A stretch of 64,000 nt of DNA from an uncultured bacterium (GCA_905214435.1 CAJMMA010000004.1:1-64000), one strand, 5' to 3'. Positions 18,302 through 27,498 are shown, counted from the first letter of the stretch. Notes: generated by a model not told the origin, from the sequence alone. A program made the numbers and translations.

Positions 18302-19519
18302 ATGGATAGCGATGCCAAGCTGAACATCTTGACCGAGGCCCTGGCTGCTGCCGGGGCCTCGGCATTGGCAATCGATGCGCGTGGGGACGTCGCGATTTCG
18401 ACCATGAATGACGCGGCGCTTGAGCGGGATGTGGCAGCTTTTGTTGCCGAACGCCTCGACCGTATAGGAGACGGCGCGCGTCTGGTTATGGGGCGTGCGG
18501 GTACGCGCCTGAGCCTGACCGTTCGCCCCGCCGACAAAGAGGGCGGGGGCCTTTGGGTCGTCGTGGTCCGCGAGGTGCGCGGCGCCGCGGCGCACGCGGG
18601 CATCGAGTGGCTCAACGCCGACGAAGTTGAGGCCCGCTACGAATCGAGCGCGTACGGCATCGTTGAGGGGCCTGCCTCGGTGGCTGCGCCGGTCGCCGAG
18701 AGCTACGCGCGCGGTGTGCCCCTTATGCTCGAGGGCGAGCTGGGAACGGGTCAGGTCGAGATTGCCATGCGCCTCTATCTGGACGGTCCTTTTGTCGATC
18801 AGCCCTTTGTTGCCGTTGCGCTCGATGAGCTAACGGATCGCGGCTGGCGCCATCTGCTCAAAAGCGCCGAATCGCCGTTGTTCCAAACGGGGCTGACGCT
18901 TTGCATTGAGGGCTGGAACACGGTTGGCCCCCAGCGTCTCCGCGAGCTCGTTTCCACGATGGCCGACACCGCGTTGGCGACGCGCTGCCATGTGGTGCTG
19001 ACGGCGAATGACATGCCGGGCGGCAGCGAAAGTGATCAAGCCGCCTTTGTGACCGAGCGCTTCGCCTGTGCGGTGAGCGTGGCGCCGGCAATCGTCGAGC
19101 AGGGAGCCACGTCGCAAAAGATTGCGCGCTATTTGGAATATCTCGCTGGTGCATTTGGGACGGCAGCGCCCACGCTGTCTGCCGCGGCGACGAAGGCGCT
19201 CGATGCTTACCGCTGGCCGCGCAATTATCTGCAGCTCCGCGAGGTCTCGGAACGACTGTATATATTGGTGGGGGCGGGCACGGTGGATCGCGCTGTGGCG
19301 GAGGAAGTGCTAGCCCAAGAGGACGTGATTAAGACCGCAACCTTTGGCGCCCCGACACTCGAAAGCGACCTGTATATCCTGCGACCGCTGGCCGATACCG
19401 AGCGAGATATCGCGCATCTGGTTGTAGATCATCTCCACGGCAACCGAACCCGTGCGGCGGAGGTGCTGGGCATAAGCCGAACAACGCTGTGGCGCTTACT
19501 GAAGGACGATGACCGTTGA
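18302..19519 (+). CDS. Degenerate AAA+ activator-like regulator with C-terminal Fis-type HTH
   Basis: This 405-residue protein, from the ATG preceded by ACAGGGGC, resembles sigma-54-type activators but is eroded. About residues 1-105 may be sensory. The Walker A equivalent reads EGELGTGQVEIA, with Gln in place of the catalytic Lys. No GAFTGA loop for sigma-54 contact is present. Later blocks (YRWPRNYLQLREV, like the WPGNVREL motif) and the C-terminal HGNRTRAAEVLGISRTTLWR helix-turn-helix are well kept. It therefore probably binds DNA without ATP-driven remodelling. It lies downstream of the YeiH-type gene and may regulate it. Confidence 0.7.
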   Translation: MDSDAKLNILTEALAAAGASALAIDARGDVAISTMNDAALERDVAAFVAERLDRIGDGARLVMGRAGTRLSLTVRPADKEGGGLWVVVVREVRGAAAHAGIEWLNADEVEARYESSAYGIVEGPASVAAPVAESYARGVPLMLEGELGTGQVEIAMRLYLDGPFVDQPFVAVALDELTDRGWRHLLKSAESPLFQTGLTLCIEGWNTVGPQRLRELVSTMADTALATRCHVVLTANDMPGGSESDQAAFVTERFACAVSVAPAIVEQGATSQKIARYLEYLAGAFGTAAPTLSAAATKALDAYRWPRNYLQLREVSERLYILVGAGTVDRAVAEEVLAQEDVIKTATFGAPTLESDLYILRPLADTERDIAHLVVDHLHGNRTRAAEVLGISRTTLWRLLKDDDR

Positions 19520-19603
19520 GCGAGGCGCCCGTGACCGCGCGCGACGCGTGTGCTACAGTCCAAAGCGTTATTGTTTCGATTTGGTTACGGCGTGCGGGGG
19601 CGT

Positions 19604-20179
19604 ATGGCTGAGACTACAAAACCGAGCCGCAGAAGGCGGAGCGCCGCGCCGGTTAACCGACGCACAACATCGGTGACGTGGGGCAAACACGCCTCGGGGT
19701 TTGACGGCTCGTTCAAGCGCACTAAATACGGCTATCCTTCGACAGGTGCCCGCTTGGCAATGCAGGCAGAGTCCTCGCTGTGGGACCGCAAACGCGTGGT
19801 GGGTTCAAAGCTCAAGCACGACGGCACGCTCGGCTACATCAGCCGCGGGGCGGCTCGTCGCAGCGGACTCAATCCGGCTGGTTGGCATCGTTATGTTCCG
19901 ATCGCGGTCGTCGTTGCAGTGATCGTCATCGCACTCGCTGCGCTTGGCTACGCCGGCGACGGTGCCAACTTGGACGCGATGTTTAAATCGCCCGAGCTCG
20001 CGCATGCAGGCACAGAAATTGTCGAGGGCGCTCAGACCCAGACGGGCGTCGCGCCCCAGCGCGGTATCGTTGCGGCGGCCTCCACCATCGCCGACGCTCA
20101 AAAGGACGAGGGCGAACAGGGCGACGGCGCCGAAACGACCCACACGAACGAAACGACGACAACTCCATCGGCAAGATAA
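19604..20179 (+). CDS. Hypothetical single-span membrane protein
   Basis: The family of this 191-residue protein is not recognised. A basic, Arg/Lys-rich N-terminal half (about 1-105) is predicted cytoplasmic. One strong hydrophobic segment, IAVVVAVIVIALAALGYAG (about 109-128), follows. A short polar tail rich in Thr, Glu and Asp completes the protein, probably outside the cell. The layout fits a membrane-tethered protein with a nucleic acid- or lipid-facing basic domain, but no function is assigned. The ATG at 19604 follows GGGGGCGT. A hairpin at 20192 separates it from the convergent nitroreductase gene. Confidence 0.6.
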   Translation: MAETTKPSRRRRSAAPVNRRTTSVTWGKHASGFDGSFKRTKYGYPSTGARLAMQAESSLWDRKRVVGSKLKHDGTLGYISRGAARRSGLNPAGWHRYVPIAVVVAVIVIALAALGYAGDGANLDAMFKSPELAHAGTEIVEGAQTQTGVAPQRGIVAAASTIADAQKDEGEQGDGAETTHTNETTTTPSAR

Positions 20180-20191
20180 GTTGCGAGCGGG

Positions 20192-20215
20192 TCCGCCGTT
20201 CGTTAGAACGGCGGA
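20192..20215. terminator. Hairpin between convergent genes
   Basis: TCCGCCGTTC and GAACGGCGGA form a perfect 10-base stem around a 4-base loop, close to both stop codons. It is a likely shared terminator, although T runs are poor. Confidence 0.55.
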
Positions 20216-20220
20216 ACTAA

Positions 20221-20742
20221 TTACCTAACGTACACCACGTTGTCGCGGCGGGGTTTGGGCTCGGGTAGCGTGTCTTCGGCATAGCCCAGAATGCAGTGAC
20301 CGACGCCGCGCAGGCTGCCGTCGGCGGGCAGGCCCCAGCTGGCCAGCAGCTCCAGGCCCTCGGGCGAGTCAAAGACCTCATGCGCGCGGTGAATCCAGCA
20401 TGAGTCGACACCCAGTGCATAGGCGGCGTTGAGCAGGTTGCCCATGGCGAGCGATCCGTCTTCCAGGTGCGTGGGCACGCTGCGGTCGACCAGTACCACC
20501 ACAACGGTCTTGGCGCCATAGAAGGGGTCGCTGTTGCTGCCCATGACCTGTGCGTTGAGCTGCGAGAGGCGCTCAACGGTCGTGGGGTCGGTGACGGCGA
20601 CAAACGTCACCGGCTGGCGCCCCATGCCACTGGGTGCATACTGGCCGGCCTCGATAATGCGTGCGAGCTTTTCGGCCTCGACGGGACGATCACTGTATTT
20701 GCGGCAGCTGCGGCGGTGGATGAGTGCTTCGATAGTCTCCAT
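20221..20742 (-). CDS. Nitroreductase-family FMN protein
   Basis: This 173-residue cytoplasmic flavin oxidoreductase has HRRSCRKYSDRPVE at the N-terminus (FMN phosphate-binding Arg/Ser), APSGMGRQP, and a C-terminal LGYAEDTLPEPKPR basic motif. The length is typical of the short nitroreductase group. The ATG at 20742 is chosen for the AAGGAGACACC ribosome site; the longer open frame upstream lacks one. Natural substrates of such proteins are usually unknown and may be quinones, nitro compounds or flavins. It is transcribed away from the 96-residue gene at 21037. Confidence 0.85.
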   Translation of the reverse strand: METIEALIHRRSCRKYSDRPVEAEKLARIIEAGQYAPSGMGRQPVTFVAVTDPTTVERLSQLNAQVMGSNSDPFYGAKTVVVVLVDRSVPTHLEDGSLAMGNLLNAAYALGVDSCWIHRAHEVFDSPEGLELLASWGLPADGSLRGVGHCILGYAEDTLPEPKPRRDNVVYVR

Positions 20743-21036
20743 GGTGTCTCCTTGCGGTGGCGTTGCAGATGCCCCGTTCATACCCGTCGGGCTCAAACGA
20801 TAGACGGTCAATTGCCCGGCCAAAAGGGTAGATCCCAATTGGGAAAGTAGGTTTGCATAAAAGTACCTTCAGAATGTGACAAACAAATGGGATGGTTAAA
20901 CGTTTTATCCCGTCTACCCTGCGGTTTTTTACCACTTGCCTAAATGACGAACGCATAACCTCTGATAAAGGTTTTACTAAAGGAGTACCAACGTTTATCA
21001 ATGCGCCGTGGTGGCGCCGGGCCAGGAGGTAACATC

Positions 21037-21327
21037 ATGTTCCAGGCTGGAGATGTCGTCGAGACCGACTTCGAAGGATTTCTGAAGCTGCTGCGTTCCA
21101 AGACGCGCGCTTTTGTGACGATTGACGATCACGAGTACTACATCACGCACACCGATGGCTATTGGCGTGTTCAGGATTGCGAGGCCCTCAACGACAAGGG
21201 CCACTTTACTGACTGCTCCGAGCTGGTCAACACGGTCTGCGAGGTCGTCGAGCTGCCGTGGATTGCCGGCAAGAGCCTGCATGACAGCTTCTCGGGCGCT
21301 ACGGTCTATGAGGCCGTCGCCGCTTAA
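21037..21327 (+). CDS. Hypothetical 96-residue acidic protein
   Basis: The family is not recognised. The protein is small, soluble-looking and acidic, with FQAGDVVETDFEGFLKLL at the start, an apparent beta-rich middle (TIDDHEYYITHTDGYWRVQD) and a hydrophobic ending. There is no signal peptide or membrane segment. The ATG at 21037 follows a strong AGGAGG and is preferred to an upstream in-frame ATG at 21001. A strong terminator follows within 30 bases, so it is monocistronic. The clear start and stop signals support a real gene; the role is unknown. Confidence 0.7.
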   Translation: MFQAGDVVETDFEGFLKLLRSKTRAFVTIDDHEYYITHTDGYWRVQDCEALNDKGHFTDCSELVNTVCEVVELPWIAGKSLHDSFSGATVYEAVAA

Positions 21328-21353
21328 CGGGCAATAAAACCCGATTTTCACGT

Positions 21354-21390
21354 GACCGCTGGCGCTGCCCCCGCGCCGGCGGTCTTTTTC
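21354..21390 (+). terminator. Rho-independent terminator after the 96-residue gene
   Basis: GACCGCTGGCGC (21354-21365) pairs with GCGCCGGCGGTC (21373-21384), followed by TTTTTC. Confidence 0.88.
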
Positions 21391-21441
21391 TGCCGATAGG
21401 CCATAAAAGTGCAAGCATTTGCGGAGAGCCTGTTGACGATA

Positions 21442-21490
21442 GTCAAAACTCGGACTAATCTAGAGATACAAAATTGGTCAAAAATCGGAC
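21442..21490 (+). promoter_or_regulatory. Direct repeat GTCAAAA-TCGGAC before the marR-type gene
   Basis: GTCAAAACTCGGAC (21442) and GTCAAAAATCGGAC (21477) are 14-base direct repeats with one mismatch, 35 bases apart and just upstream of the marR-type start. They may be autoregulatory sites, although MarR proteins usually bind palindromes. Confidence 0.45.
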
Positions 21491-21508
21491 AATCGAATGG
21501 TGGGATAG

Positions 21509-22009
21509 ATGAATAGTGCGGTTACGCTGGTCGACTTCGACCGGTTGCTCAATGGACTCGACCATATCTATTCGGAGTTCTCGCGCGCCTGCGGTCTTTC
21601 GGACTGCGCTTACTGGATGCTCGTCGATACCAGCACGGCGGGCGGCAGTGTTGCCGTAAGCTGTCTGACAAGCGAATGGTTCTACAGCAAGCAGACTATC
21701 AACTCGGCAATTAAAACCTTGACGGCGCGGGGCTTCGCAACGTTGGAGTTTGCCGAAGGCAGCCGTAAGAACAAGGTTGTGCGTTTGACCGAAGCGGGCA
21801 TGCGGTTTGCCGAGCGTTATGCGTTGCCGGCACTCAAGGCCGAACAGCGAGCCTTTGGTGCGCTTGAGCCATGTGAGCAGCGCGAGATTATGCGCTTGAT
21901 CGGCAAATTCTCTCGGGTGCTCGGCGATGAGTGCGATGCCTTTAAGCAGCATATCGCTGCCGAGAGCCAGGCCGAGAATCAAGGTGAGGGGGAGTCGTGC
22001 GACTCTTAA
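21509..22009 (+). CDS. MarR-family transcriptional regulator
   Basis: This 166-residue winged-helix regulator has a recognition region SKQTINSAIKTLTARGFA (about 70-88) and a wing, LEFAEGSRKNKVVRLTEAG. N- and C-terminal helices would form the dimer interface. It overlaps the start of the ABC exporter pair, so the three genes form one operon, and the usual role would be ligand-relieved repression of the exporter and of itself. The C-terminal tail is Glu/Gln-rich and slightly long. The ligand is unknown, but exported toxic compounds are typical for this arrangement. Confidence 0.88.
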   Translation: MNSAVTLVDFDRLLNGLDHIYSEFSRACGLSDCAYWMLVDTSTAGGSVAVSCLTSEWFYSKQTINSAIKTLTARGFATLEFAEGSRKNKVVRLTEAGMRFAERYALPALKAEQRAFGALEPCEQREIMRLIGKFSRVLGDECDAFKQHIAAESQAENQGEGESCDS

Positions 22010-23733
22010 TGAGGTTTATGAAGCCGTATCGCAGGCTTGTCGCGGTGACGTTGTTGGTGCTGCTAATCGACAACGTCGGTACGCTGTTGGTTCCCACGAT
22101 GCTGGCGAACATGGTCAACACCGGCATCACCACGGGCGATGTCGACTACATCCTGCGCAACGGCCTCTACATGCTTATCGCGACCGGCATGGCCAGCGGC
22201 GGCGCGGTGCTGGGCTGCTATCTTTCGGCGCGCCTGGCCGCCAACGTGGCCTGCGATATCCGCAACGCCGTCTACGACAAGTCGCTTGAGCTGTCTGCCA
22301 GCGACTTTGAGCGCTTTGGCACGGGCTCGATGATCACGCGTTCGCTCAACGACATCAACGTGATCCAGCAGGCGATTCTGCAGACGATTCAACTGGTGCT
22401 GCCGGTGCCGTTTTTGGCCGTGGCGGGCATCATCTTCGCCTGGTTTATCGATCCCGCCATGGGCACGCTGCTGGGCGTCGTGGTTGCGATCGTGCTGGTG
22501 GCGGCGGTCTTTACGGTCGCTAACGCCGCGCCGATTTTTATGCGCCTGCAGAGCTTTATCGACCGCATGAACGTGGTGCTGCGCGAGAACATCGTGGGCG
22601 TTCGCGTCATCCGCGCCTTTAATAAAGAGCGCCACGAGGAGCAGCGCCTGGACGAGGTGTTTAGCGAGTACGCGGACAACGCCATTAAGGTCAACCACCT
22701 TTTTGTGGGGCTCGACAGCTCCAGCTTCTTTTTGATGAACATTGCCGAGGTGGCGGTGCTGTGGGTGGGCGGCAACCGCGTGGGCGCCCACGCCATGCAG
22801 ATCGCGAGCATCTCGGCGGTGCTGGAGTACGCGCTTCTGATCCTGTTCTTTGTGATGATGGCGCAGATGGTGGTGCTGACGCTTCCGCGTGCCGCCGCAT
22901 GTCTGAACCGCGCACAGCAGGTGCTGGAGATTAAGCCGAGCATCGTCGATGGCCAGCGTACGCTCGATGCGGCCGCGTCCGACTCAAAGGACGGGGCCGA
23001 TACGGTCGCCGTGTTCGATCACATGTCGTTTCGCTTTGACGATGCCGACGAGGACACCCTGTGCGACCTGAGCTTTGCCTGTCGTCGCGGGCAGACCACC
23101 GCGATCGTGGGCTCGACGGGCTCGGGCAAGTCGACGGTGGCAAAGCTTCTACTGCGCTTCCACGATGCCACCAAGGGCATCATTCGCCTGGACGGCGTCG
23201 ATCTGCGCGAGCTTTCGCAAGGTGAGATTCGCGGGCGCATTGCCTATGTGCCGCAGAAGGCGTGGCTGTTCTCGGGTACCGTGGCAAGCAATCTGCGCTT
23301 TGGCAACGAGGACGCGACCGAGGCGGACATGCTTCATGCGCTGCAGGTTGCCCAGAGCACCTTTGTGCTCGATCAGCCGCAGGGGCTCGATACCCCGGTG
23401 GTGCAGGGCGGTACGAACTTTTCGGGCGGCCAGCGCCAACGTCTGGCCATCGCCCGTGCGCTCATGAAGCATGCCGATCTATATATCTTCGACGATAGTT
23501 TTTCGGCCCTGGACTTTAAGACCGATGCAGCCCTGCGCCATGCGCTGCAGGACGAGACGCGCGACGCCGCGGTGCTCATCATCGCGCAGCGCATCTCGAC
23601 GATTCTGCACGCCGACCAGATTGTCGTGCTCAAGGATGGCGAGGTCGTGGGCCTGGGCACGCATGGCGAGCTTATGGAAACCTGCGAGGTGTACCGCGCC
23701 ATCGCGGAATCGCAGATGAAGGGAGGTGAGTAG
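21997..23733 (+). CDS. ABC exporter half-transporter, degenerate catalytic-site subunit
   Basis: This 578-residue type IV ABC exporter half has six membrane segments (about residues 10-310) and a C-terminal ATPase. Walker A is GSTGSGKST, the signature is FSGGQRQRLAIARAL, and Walker B is LYIFDDSFSALD, where Asp replaces the catalytic Glu. Such Asp-containing partners are known in heterodimers like TM287/288, BmrCD and LmrCD. The next gene encodes the partner with a normal Glu. The start lies inside the marR-type gene (13-base overlap). It probably exports drugs, peptides or lipids. Confidence 0.9.
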   Translation: MRLLMRFMKPYRRLVAVTLLVLLIDNVGTLLVPTMLANMVNTGITTGDVDYILRNGLYMLIATGMASGGAVLGCYLSARLAANVACDIRNAVYDKSLELSASDFERFGTGSMITRSLNDINVIQQAILQTIQLVLPVPFLAVAGIIFAWFIDPAMGTLLGVVVAIVLVAAVFTVANAAPIFMRLQSFIDRMNVVLRENIVGVRVIRAFNKERHEEQRLDEVFSEYADNAIKVNHLFVGLDSSSFFLMNIAEVAVLWVGGNRVGAHAMQIASISAVLEYALLILFFVMMAQMVVLTLPRAAACLNRAQQVLEIKPSIVDGQRTLDAAASDSKDGADTVAVFDHMSFRFDDADEDTLCDLSFACRRGQTTAIVGSTGSGKSTVAKLLLRFHDATKGIIRLDGVDLRELSQGEIRGRIAYVPQKAWLFSGTVASNLRFGNEDATEADMLHALQVAQSTFVLDQPQGLDTPVVQGGTNFSGGQRQRLAIARALMKHADLYIFDDSFSALDFKTDAALRHALQDETRDAAVLIIAQRISTILHADQIVVLKDGEVVGLGTHGELMETCEVYRAIAESQMKGGE

Positions 23734-23734
23734 C

Positions 23735-25750
23735 ATGACCGAGGAGCTCAAGAAGCAGGGCGACCTTGTCGATGCCGCCGCTGCGGACGCTGCCGATAAA
23801 ACGGTCGACCAGGCTGCCGCGTCGACCGAGCTGGATGACGCCGCCAAGGCGGCGGCCGGGCGCGAGGCTCGTCGTCAAGCGCTTTACGAGGAAAACGAAC
23901 GAGCCGAGGATGAGCGTGCCCGCGCCGAGGCAGAGCGCATGCGCGACGTGGATGACGAAGACGAAGACGAGACGCCCCGTGATACCTGGGCGACGGTGCG
24001 CCGCCTGTGGAGCGAGGCTGCCGGCGACCATTGGCGCTTCTATATCGTGTTTGCGAGCATTGTGTTCTATGTCATCTTTAACACCGCCGCGCCGGCATAT
24101 AGCGCCCGCGTGATCGATGAGCTGTGGGGCCACATTCAGGTGGCGTTTGCCAACGGAACCACCTTCAACATCACCTGGGAGAACTGCGGCAAGACCATCT
24201 TCGTCTACTTTATGATCTGGACTGCCGCCGCCTCGTTCTATGCGCTCCAGAGCTTTTTGATGTCGAGCGTGGCCGAACGCCTCAACCTGCGTCTACGCAA
24301 CCGCATCGCACAAAAGCTCAACCGTCTGCCGCTTGCCTTCTTTGATGCGCATCGTCCCGGTGAGGTCGTCAGCCGTGCGACCAACGACTTGGACAAGATG
24401 TCCGAGAGCATGCAGCGCGGATTGCTGCAGCTGCTTGTGTCGATCGGCACCGTGGTGGGCGCCGTGGGCGTGATGTTCGTGTTTAGCGTGCCGCTTACGC
24501 TAGTCTTTTTGTTCTTTACGGCGTTGTCGCTGCTGGTGACCAAGGTGGTTTCGCGCCGTACGCATGATGTGACGGGCGAGCGTCAGGAGTGGGTGTCCAA
24601 AATCACGAGCGCGGTCGAGGAAGGCTATTCGGGCCGTTTGGTGATTCGTGCATTCAACCGCGAGCACCAGAGCTCTGCCGAGGTGCACGAGGCCTCGGGC
24701 GAGCTGGCGCGCGTGAGCACCAAGGCCGACTTTATGATTAACGCCGTCGGACCCGCGGTTCGCTTTATCGGTCGCCTGGCGCAGATTGTGATTGCGCTCG
24801 TGGGCTGCAGCATGCTGGTCGCCGGTCACATGACCGTCGGCGTGTTCCAGGCGTTCTTCCAGTTTATCTACGAGGCGTCCGAGCCCATGACGCAGCTCTC
24901 GTTTACCTTCAACTCGCTGCAGAGCGCGCTGGCGAGTGCGGAGCGCGTGTTCGACCTGCTCGATGAGCCCGAGATGGAGGCCGATCCGCAGCCGGGCGAG
25001 GCCGCCAAGCTGCCGGGTCGCGTGGAGGGCCGCGTCTCCTTTGAGCACGTGCGCTTTGGTTATTCGCCCGACAAGCCGCTCATGCGCGACGTGTCGTTTA
25101 CCGCCGAGCCGGGCCAGAAGATTGCCGTGGTGGGAACCACGGGCGCAGGCAAGACGACGCTCATCAACCTGCTCATGCGCTTTTACGAGATCGACGGCGG
25201 CCGCATTACGCTTGACGGTGTGGATACGCGCCTCATGGATCGCGGCGAGCTACGGCAGCAGTTTGGCATGGTGCTACAGGATGCCTGGCTGTTCGACGGC
25301 ACGATTGCCGAGAACATCGCCTACGGCTGCCCCGAGGCAACGCGCGAGGAGATTGTTGCGGCCGCTCGCGCCGCCCAGGTCGACTTCTTTGTGCGCACCA
25401 TGCCTCAGGGCTACGACACGCGCGTAGCCAACGATGCCGAAAGCATCAGCCAGGGCCAGCGTCAGCTGCTAACCATCGCACGCGTGCTGCTCAACAACCC
25501 GGCGATTCTCATTCTGGATGAGGCGACCTCAAGCGTGGATACGCGCACCGAGCTTGCCATCGGCCGTGCCATGGACGCGCTCATGCATGGGCGCACAAGC
25601 TTTGTGATCGCGCATCGCCTGTCGACGATCGTGGACGCCGACCTGATCTTGGTCATGGATCACGGCAACATTATCGAGCAGGGCACGCATAAGGAGCTGC
25701 TGGCAGTCGAGGGCGCCTACGCCGACCTCTATCTGAGCCAGTTCGCATAA
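23735..25750 (+). CDS. ABC exporter half-transporter, canonical catalytic subunit with acidic N-terminal extension
   Basis: This 671-residue partner of the preceding gene has a very acidic, alanine-rich, probably helical extension in the first 85 residues, which is unusual for the family. Six membrane segments follow, then an ATPase with GTTGAGKTT, ISQGQRQLLTIARVL and LILDEATSSVD (normal Glu). The ATG at 23735 is spaced seven bases from GGAGGT, although an in-frame GTG at 23726 is possible. The pair should form one heterodimeric exporter under MarR control. The extension might bind the membrane surface or a partner. Confidence 0.9.
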   Translation: MTEELKKQGDLVDAAAADAADKTVDQAAASTELDDAAKAAAGREARRQALYEENERAEDERARAEAERMRDVDDEDEDETPRDTWATVRRLWSEAAGDHWRFYIVFASIVFYVIFNTAAPAYSARVIDELWGHIQVAFANGTTFNITWENCGKTIFVYFMIWTAAASFYALQSFLMSSVAERLNLRLRNRIAQKLNRLPLAFFDAHRPGEVVSRATNDLDKMSESMQRGLLQLLVSIGTVVGAVGVMFVFSVPLTLVFLFFTALSLLVTKVVSRRTHDVTGERQEWVSKITSAVEEGYSGRLVIRAFNREHQSSAEVHEASGELARVSTKADFMINAVGPAVRFIGRLAQIVIALVGCSMLVAGHMTVGVFQAFFQFIYEASEPMTQLSFTFNSLQSALASAERVFDLLDEPEMEADPQPGEAAKLPGRVEGRVSFEHVRFGYSPDKPLMRDVSFTAEPGQKIAVVGTTGAGKTTLINLLMRFYEIDGGRITLDGVDTRLMDRGELRQQFGMVLQDAWLFDGTIAENIAYGCPEATREEIVAAARAAQVDFFVRTMPQGYDTRVANDAESISQGQRQLLTIARVLLNNPAILILDEATSSVDTRTELAIGRAMDALMHGRTSFVIAHRLSTIVDADLILVMDHGNIIEQGTHKELLAVEGAYADLYLSQFA

Positions 25751-25779
25751 TGTGACAAAGGAATAGTCCCTTTGTCACA
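25751..25779. repeat. Hairpin repeat family C, copy 1
   Basis: TGTGACAAAGG-AATAG-TCCCTTTGTCACA forms an 11-base palindromic hairpin directly after the ABC exporter stop. A second member lies at 55734-55766. Confidence 0.8.
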
Positions 25780-25786
25780 TCAGGAA

Positions 25787-25822
25787 TAAGGCGCGCCGGG
25801 GATGGATTCCCTGGCGCGCCTT
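25787..25822. terminator. Hairpin between convergent genes
   Basis: AAGGCGCGCC pairs with GGCGCGCCTT across about 14 bases. It lies between the exporter operon and the serine acetyltransferase gene and can serve both. Confidence 0.7.
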
Positions 25823-25858
25823 TGCGTTGGCGTCGATGTTGTCGGCGGCCGTCCGCTT

Positions 25859-26563
25859 TTAGCGTTCGTCCACGAGTTTGGCGACGAGGGCCTTAAGCTC
25901 GGCCACCTCTTGCTCGAGCTCTTTGACCCGGCGTGCGTTCTCGGTGATGCCTTGGCGGTTGAGGGCGCTTTGCTCGGCTGCGTCGTCGGGCATGTACTCG
26001 CGATGCTGCTTGGCGTCGAAGGTCTCCTCGAACACGCGGCAGCCGTTGCGTTTGATAATGCGGCCGGGCACGCCCACGACGGTGCAGTTGTCGGGCACGT
26101 CTTTGACGACAACCGAGTTGCCGCCGATTTTGACGTTGTTGCCGATGCGAATGTTGCCGAGCACTTTGGCGCCTGTGCCCACGGTGACGTTGTTGCCCAG
26201 GGTGGGGTGGCGCTTGCCGGTCTCGTTGCCGGTGCCGCCAAGTGTGACGCCCTGATAGAGCACGCAGTTGTCGCCCACAATGGCGGTTTCGCCGATGACA
26301 ACGCCCATGGCGTGGTCGATAAAGAAATGCTTGCCGATCTGTGCGGCAGGATGAATCTCGACGCCAGTGATATGGCGGGTGATTTGCGAGAGCACGCGGG
26401 CGAGCGAGCGATGTCCATGTTCCCACAACCAGTGCTCGGGCACGTGGTTCCACTTGGCGTGCAGGCCGGGGTAAGAAAGGAAGATGACTAGGCCGTTTTG
26501 CGCGGCGGGGTCCTGTGCCTGGACGGTCTTGATGTCCTCGCGAATGGTATTGATAAAGCTCAC
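25859..26563 (-). CDS. cysE: Serine O-acetyltransferase
   Basis: This 234-residue cytoplasmic enzyme acetylates L-serine with acetyl-CoA, the first step of cysteine synthesis. The short N-terminal helical domain followed by left-handed beta-helix hexapeptides ([42 protein letters not shown]) is the EpsC-type short form. The C-terminal 45 residues form a charged, probable coiled coil ([20 protein letters not shown]), which is longer than usual. The start is GTG at 26563 after AAGGGAGGG; no ATG fits. cysK is not adjacent. No T-box or other riboswitch was seen upstream. Confidence 0.92.
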   Translation of the reverse strand: MSFINTIREDIKTVQAQDPAAQNGLVIFLSYPGLHAKWNHVPEHWLWEHGHRSLARVLSQITRHITGVEIHPAAQIGKHFFIDHAMGVVIGETAIVGDNCVLYQGVTLGGTGNETGKRHPTLGNNVTVGTGAKVLGNIRIGNNVKIGGNSVVVKDVPDNCTVVGVPGRIIKRNGCRVFEETFDAKQHREYMPDDAAEQSALNRQGITENARRVKELEQEVAELKALVAKLVDER

Positions 26564-26787
26564 CGGCCGCCCTCCCTTAGCGCCGCGACAATGCAATTCA
26601 ATAAAGTATAGCGATTTGCTAGGGATTAGGAAGAGCAATCTTGCTCGGCTTTGCGCGACGGGTGTCAATTATGCAAACTTGCTGGTAATGAAGTCACGCT
26701 TTTGTAAGGTCGTGTGCGTTGCCGCGTCACAACCGTATACTGGTCAACTTGGACGTGTCCGCGCCCACAACTGAGAGGTTTTACTTC

Positions 26788-27435
26788 ATGGGTTTCATCA
26801 ATTTTATCGCCGAGCTGCTTAAGGATCCGCGCACCGCGATCGCCAGCTGGATCGCCGCCGGCCCGCTTATGGCCTATGGCTGCGTGTTTCTGATCATCTT
26901 TATCGAGACGGGCGTGGTGTTCTTCCCGTTCCTTCCCGGCGATTCGCTGCTGTTCGCCTCGGGCTTCTTTGCCCACAACGGCGGCTTTAGCATCGTGGCT
27001 CTGCTGGCCGTCGCATGGACGGCTGCCATCTTGGGCGATCAGTGCAACTTTATGATCGGTCATTTCTTTGGCCAAAAGATCATCGCCTCGGGCAAGGTGA
27101 AGGCCATGACGCCCGAGCGCATCAAAAAGTCCGAGGACTTCCTGGACAAATGGGGCCACCTGGCCATCTTCCTGGGTCGCTTCTTCCCGTTTATCCGCAC
27201 CTTTGTGCCCTTCATCGCCGGTATGGGCGGCATGCATTGGCGCAACTTTGTCATCTTTAACGTGTTGGGCGGCATTACCTGGTCGACGGTCTTCACTCTG
27301 CTGGGCTACTTCTTTGGCGGCATCCCCTTTGTGCAGGAGCACTTTGAGCTGCTGATTATCGGCATCGTCGCCGTGTCGATCATCCCGACCGTGGTCGGTC
27401 TGGTTAAGGCTAAGCTGGGCAAAAAGAACGCGTAG
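26788..27435 (+). CDS. DedA-family membrane protein
   Basis: This 215-residue inner-membrane protein has the DedA signature: IETGVVFFPFLPGDSLLF in the first re-entrant region and GRFFPFIRTFVPFIAGMGGM in the second, with about four to five hydrophobic stretches. DedA proteins include lipid-phosphate carrier flippases such as UptA and factors for membrane homeostasis and polymyxin resistance. The ATG at 26788 follows GAGAGG. It is a single gene ending at a clear terminator. Confidence 0.92.
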   Translation: MGFINFIAELLKDPRTAIASWIAAGPLMAYGCVFLIIFIETGVVFFPFLPGDSLLFASGFFAHNGGFSIVALLAVAWTAAILGDQCNFMIGHFFGQKIIASGKVKAMTPERIKKSEDFLDKWGHLAIFLGRFFPFIRTFVPFIAGMGGMHWRNFVIFNVLGGITWSTVFTLLGYFFGGIPFVQEHFELLIIGIVAVSIIPTVVGLVKAKLGKKNA

Positions 27436-27465
27436 CTCGAGCCAGCGCGCAAACCGTGCCGTTGA

Positions 27466-27498
27466 GGCCCGTCACCCTTTACGGTGGCGGGCCTTTCT
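27466..27498 (+). terminator. Rho-independent terminator after the dedA-type gene
   Basis: GGCCCGTCACC (27466) pairs with GGTGGCGGGCC (27483) around six bases, followed by TTTCTG. Confidence 0.85.
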
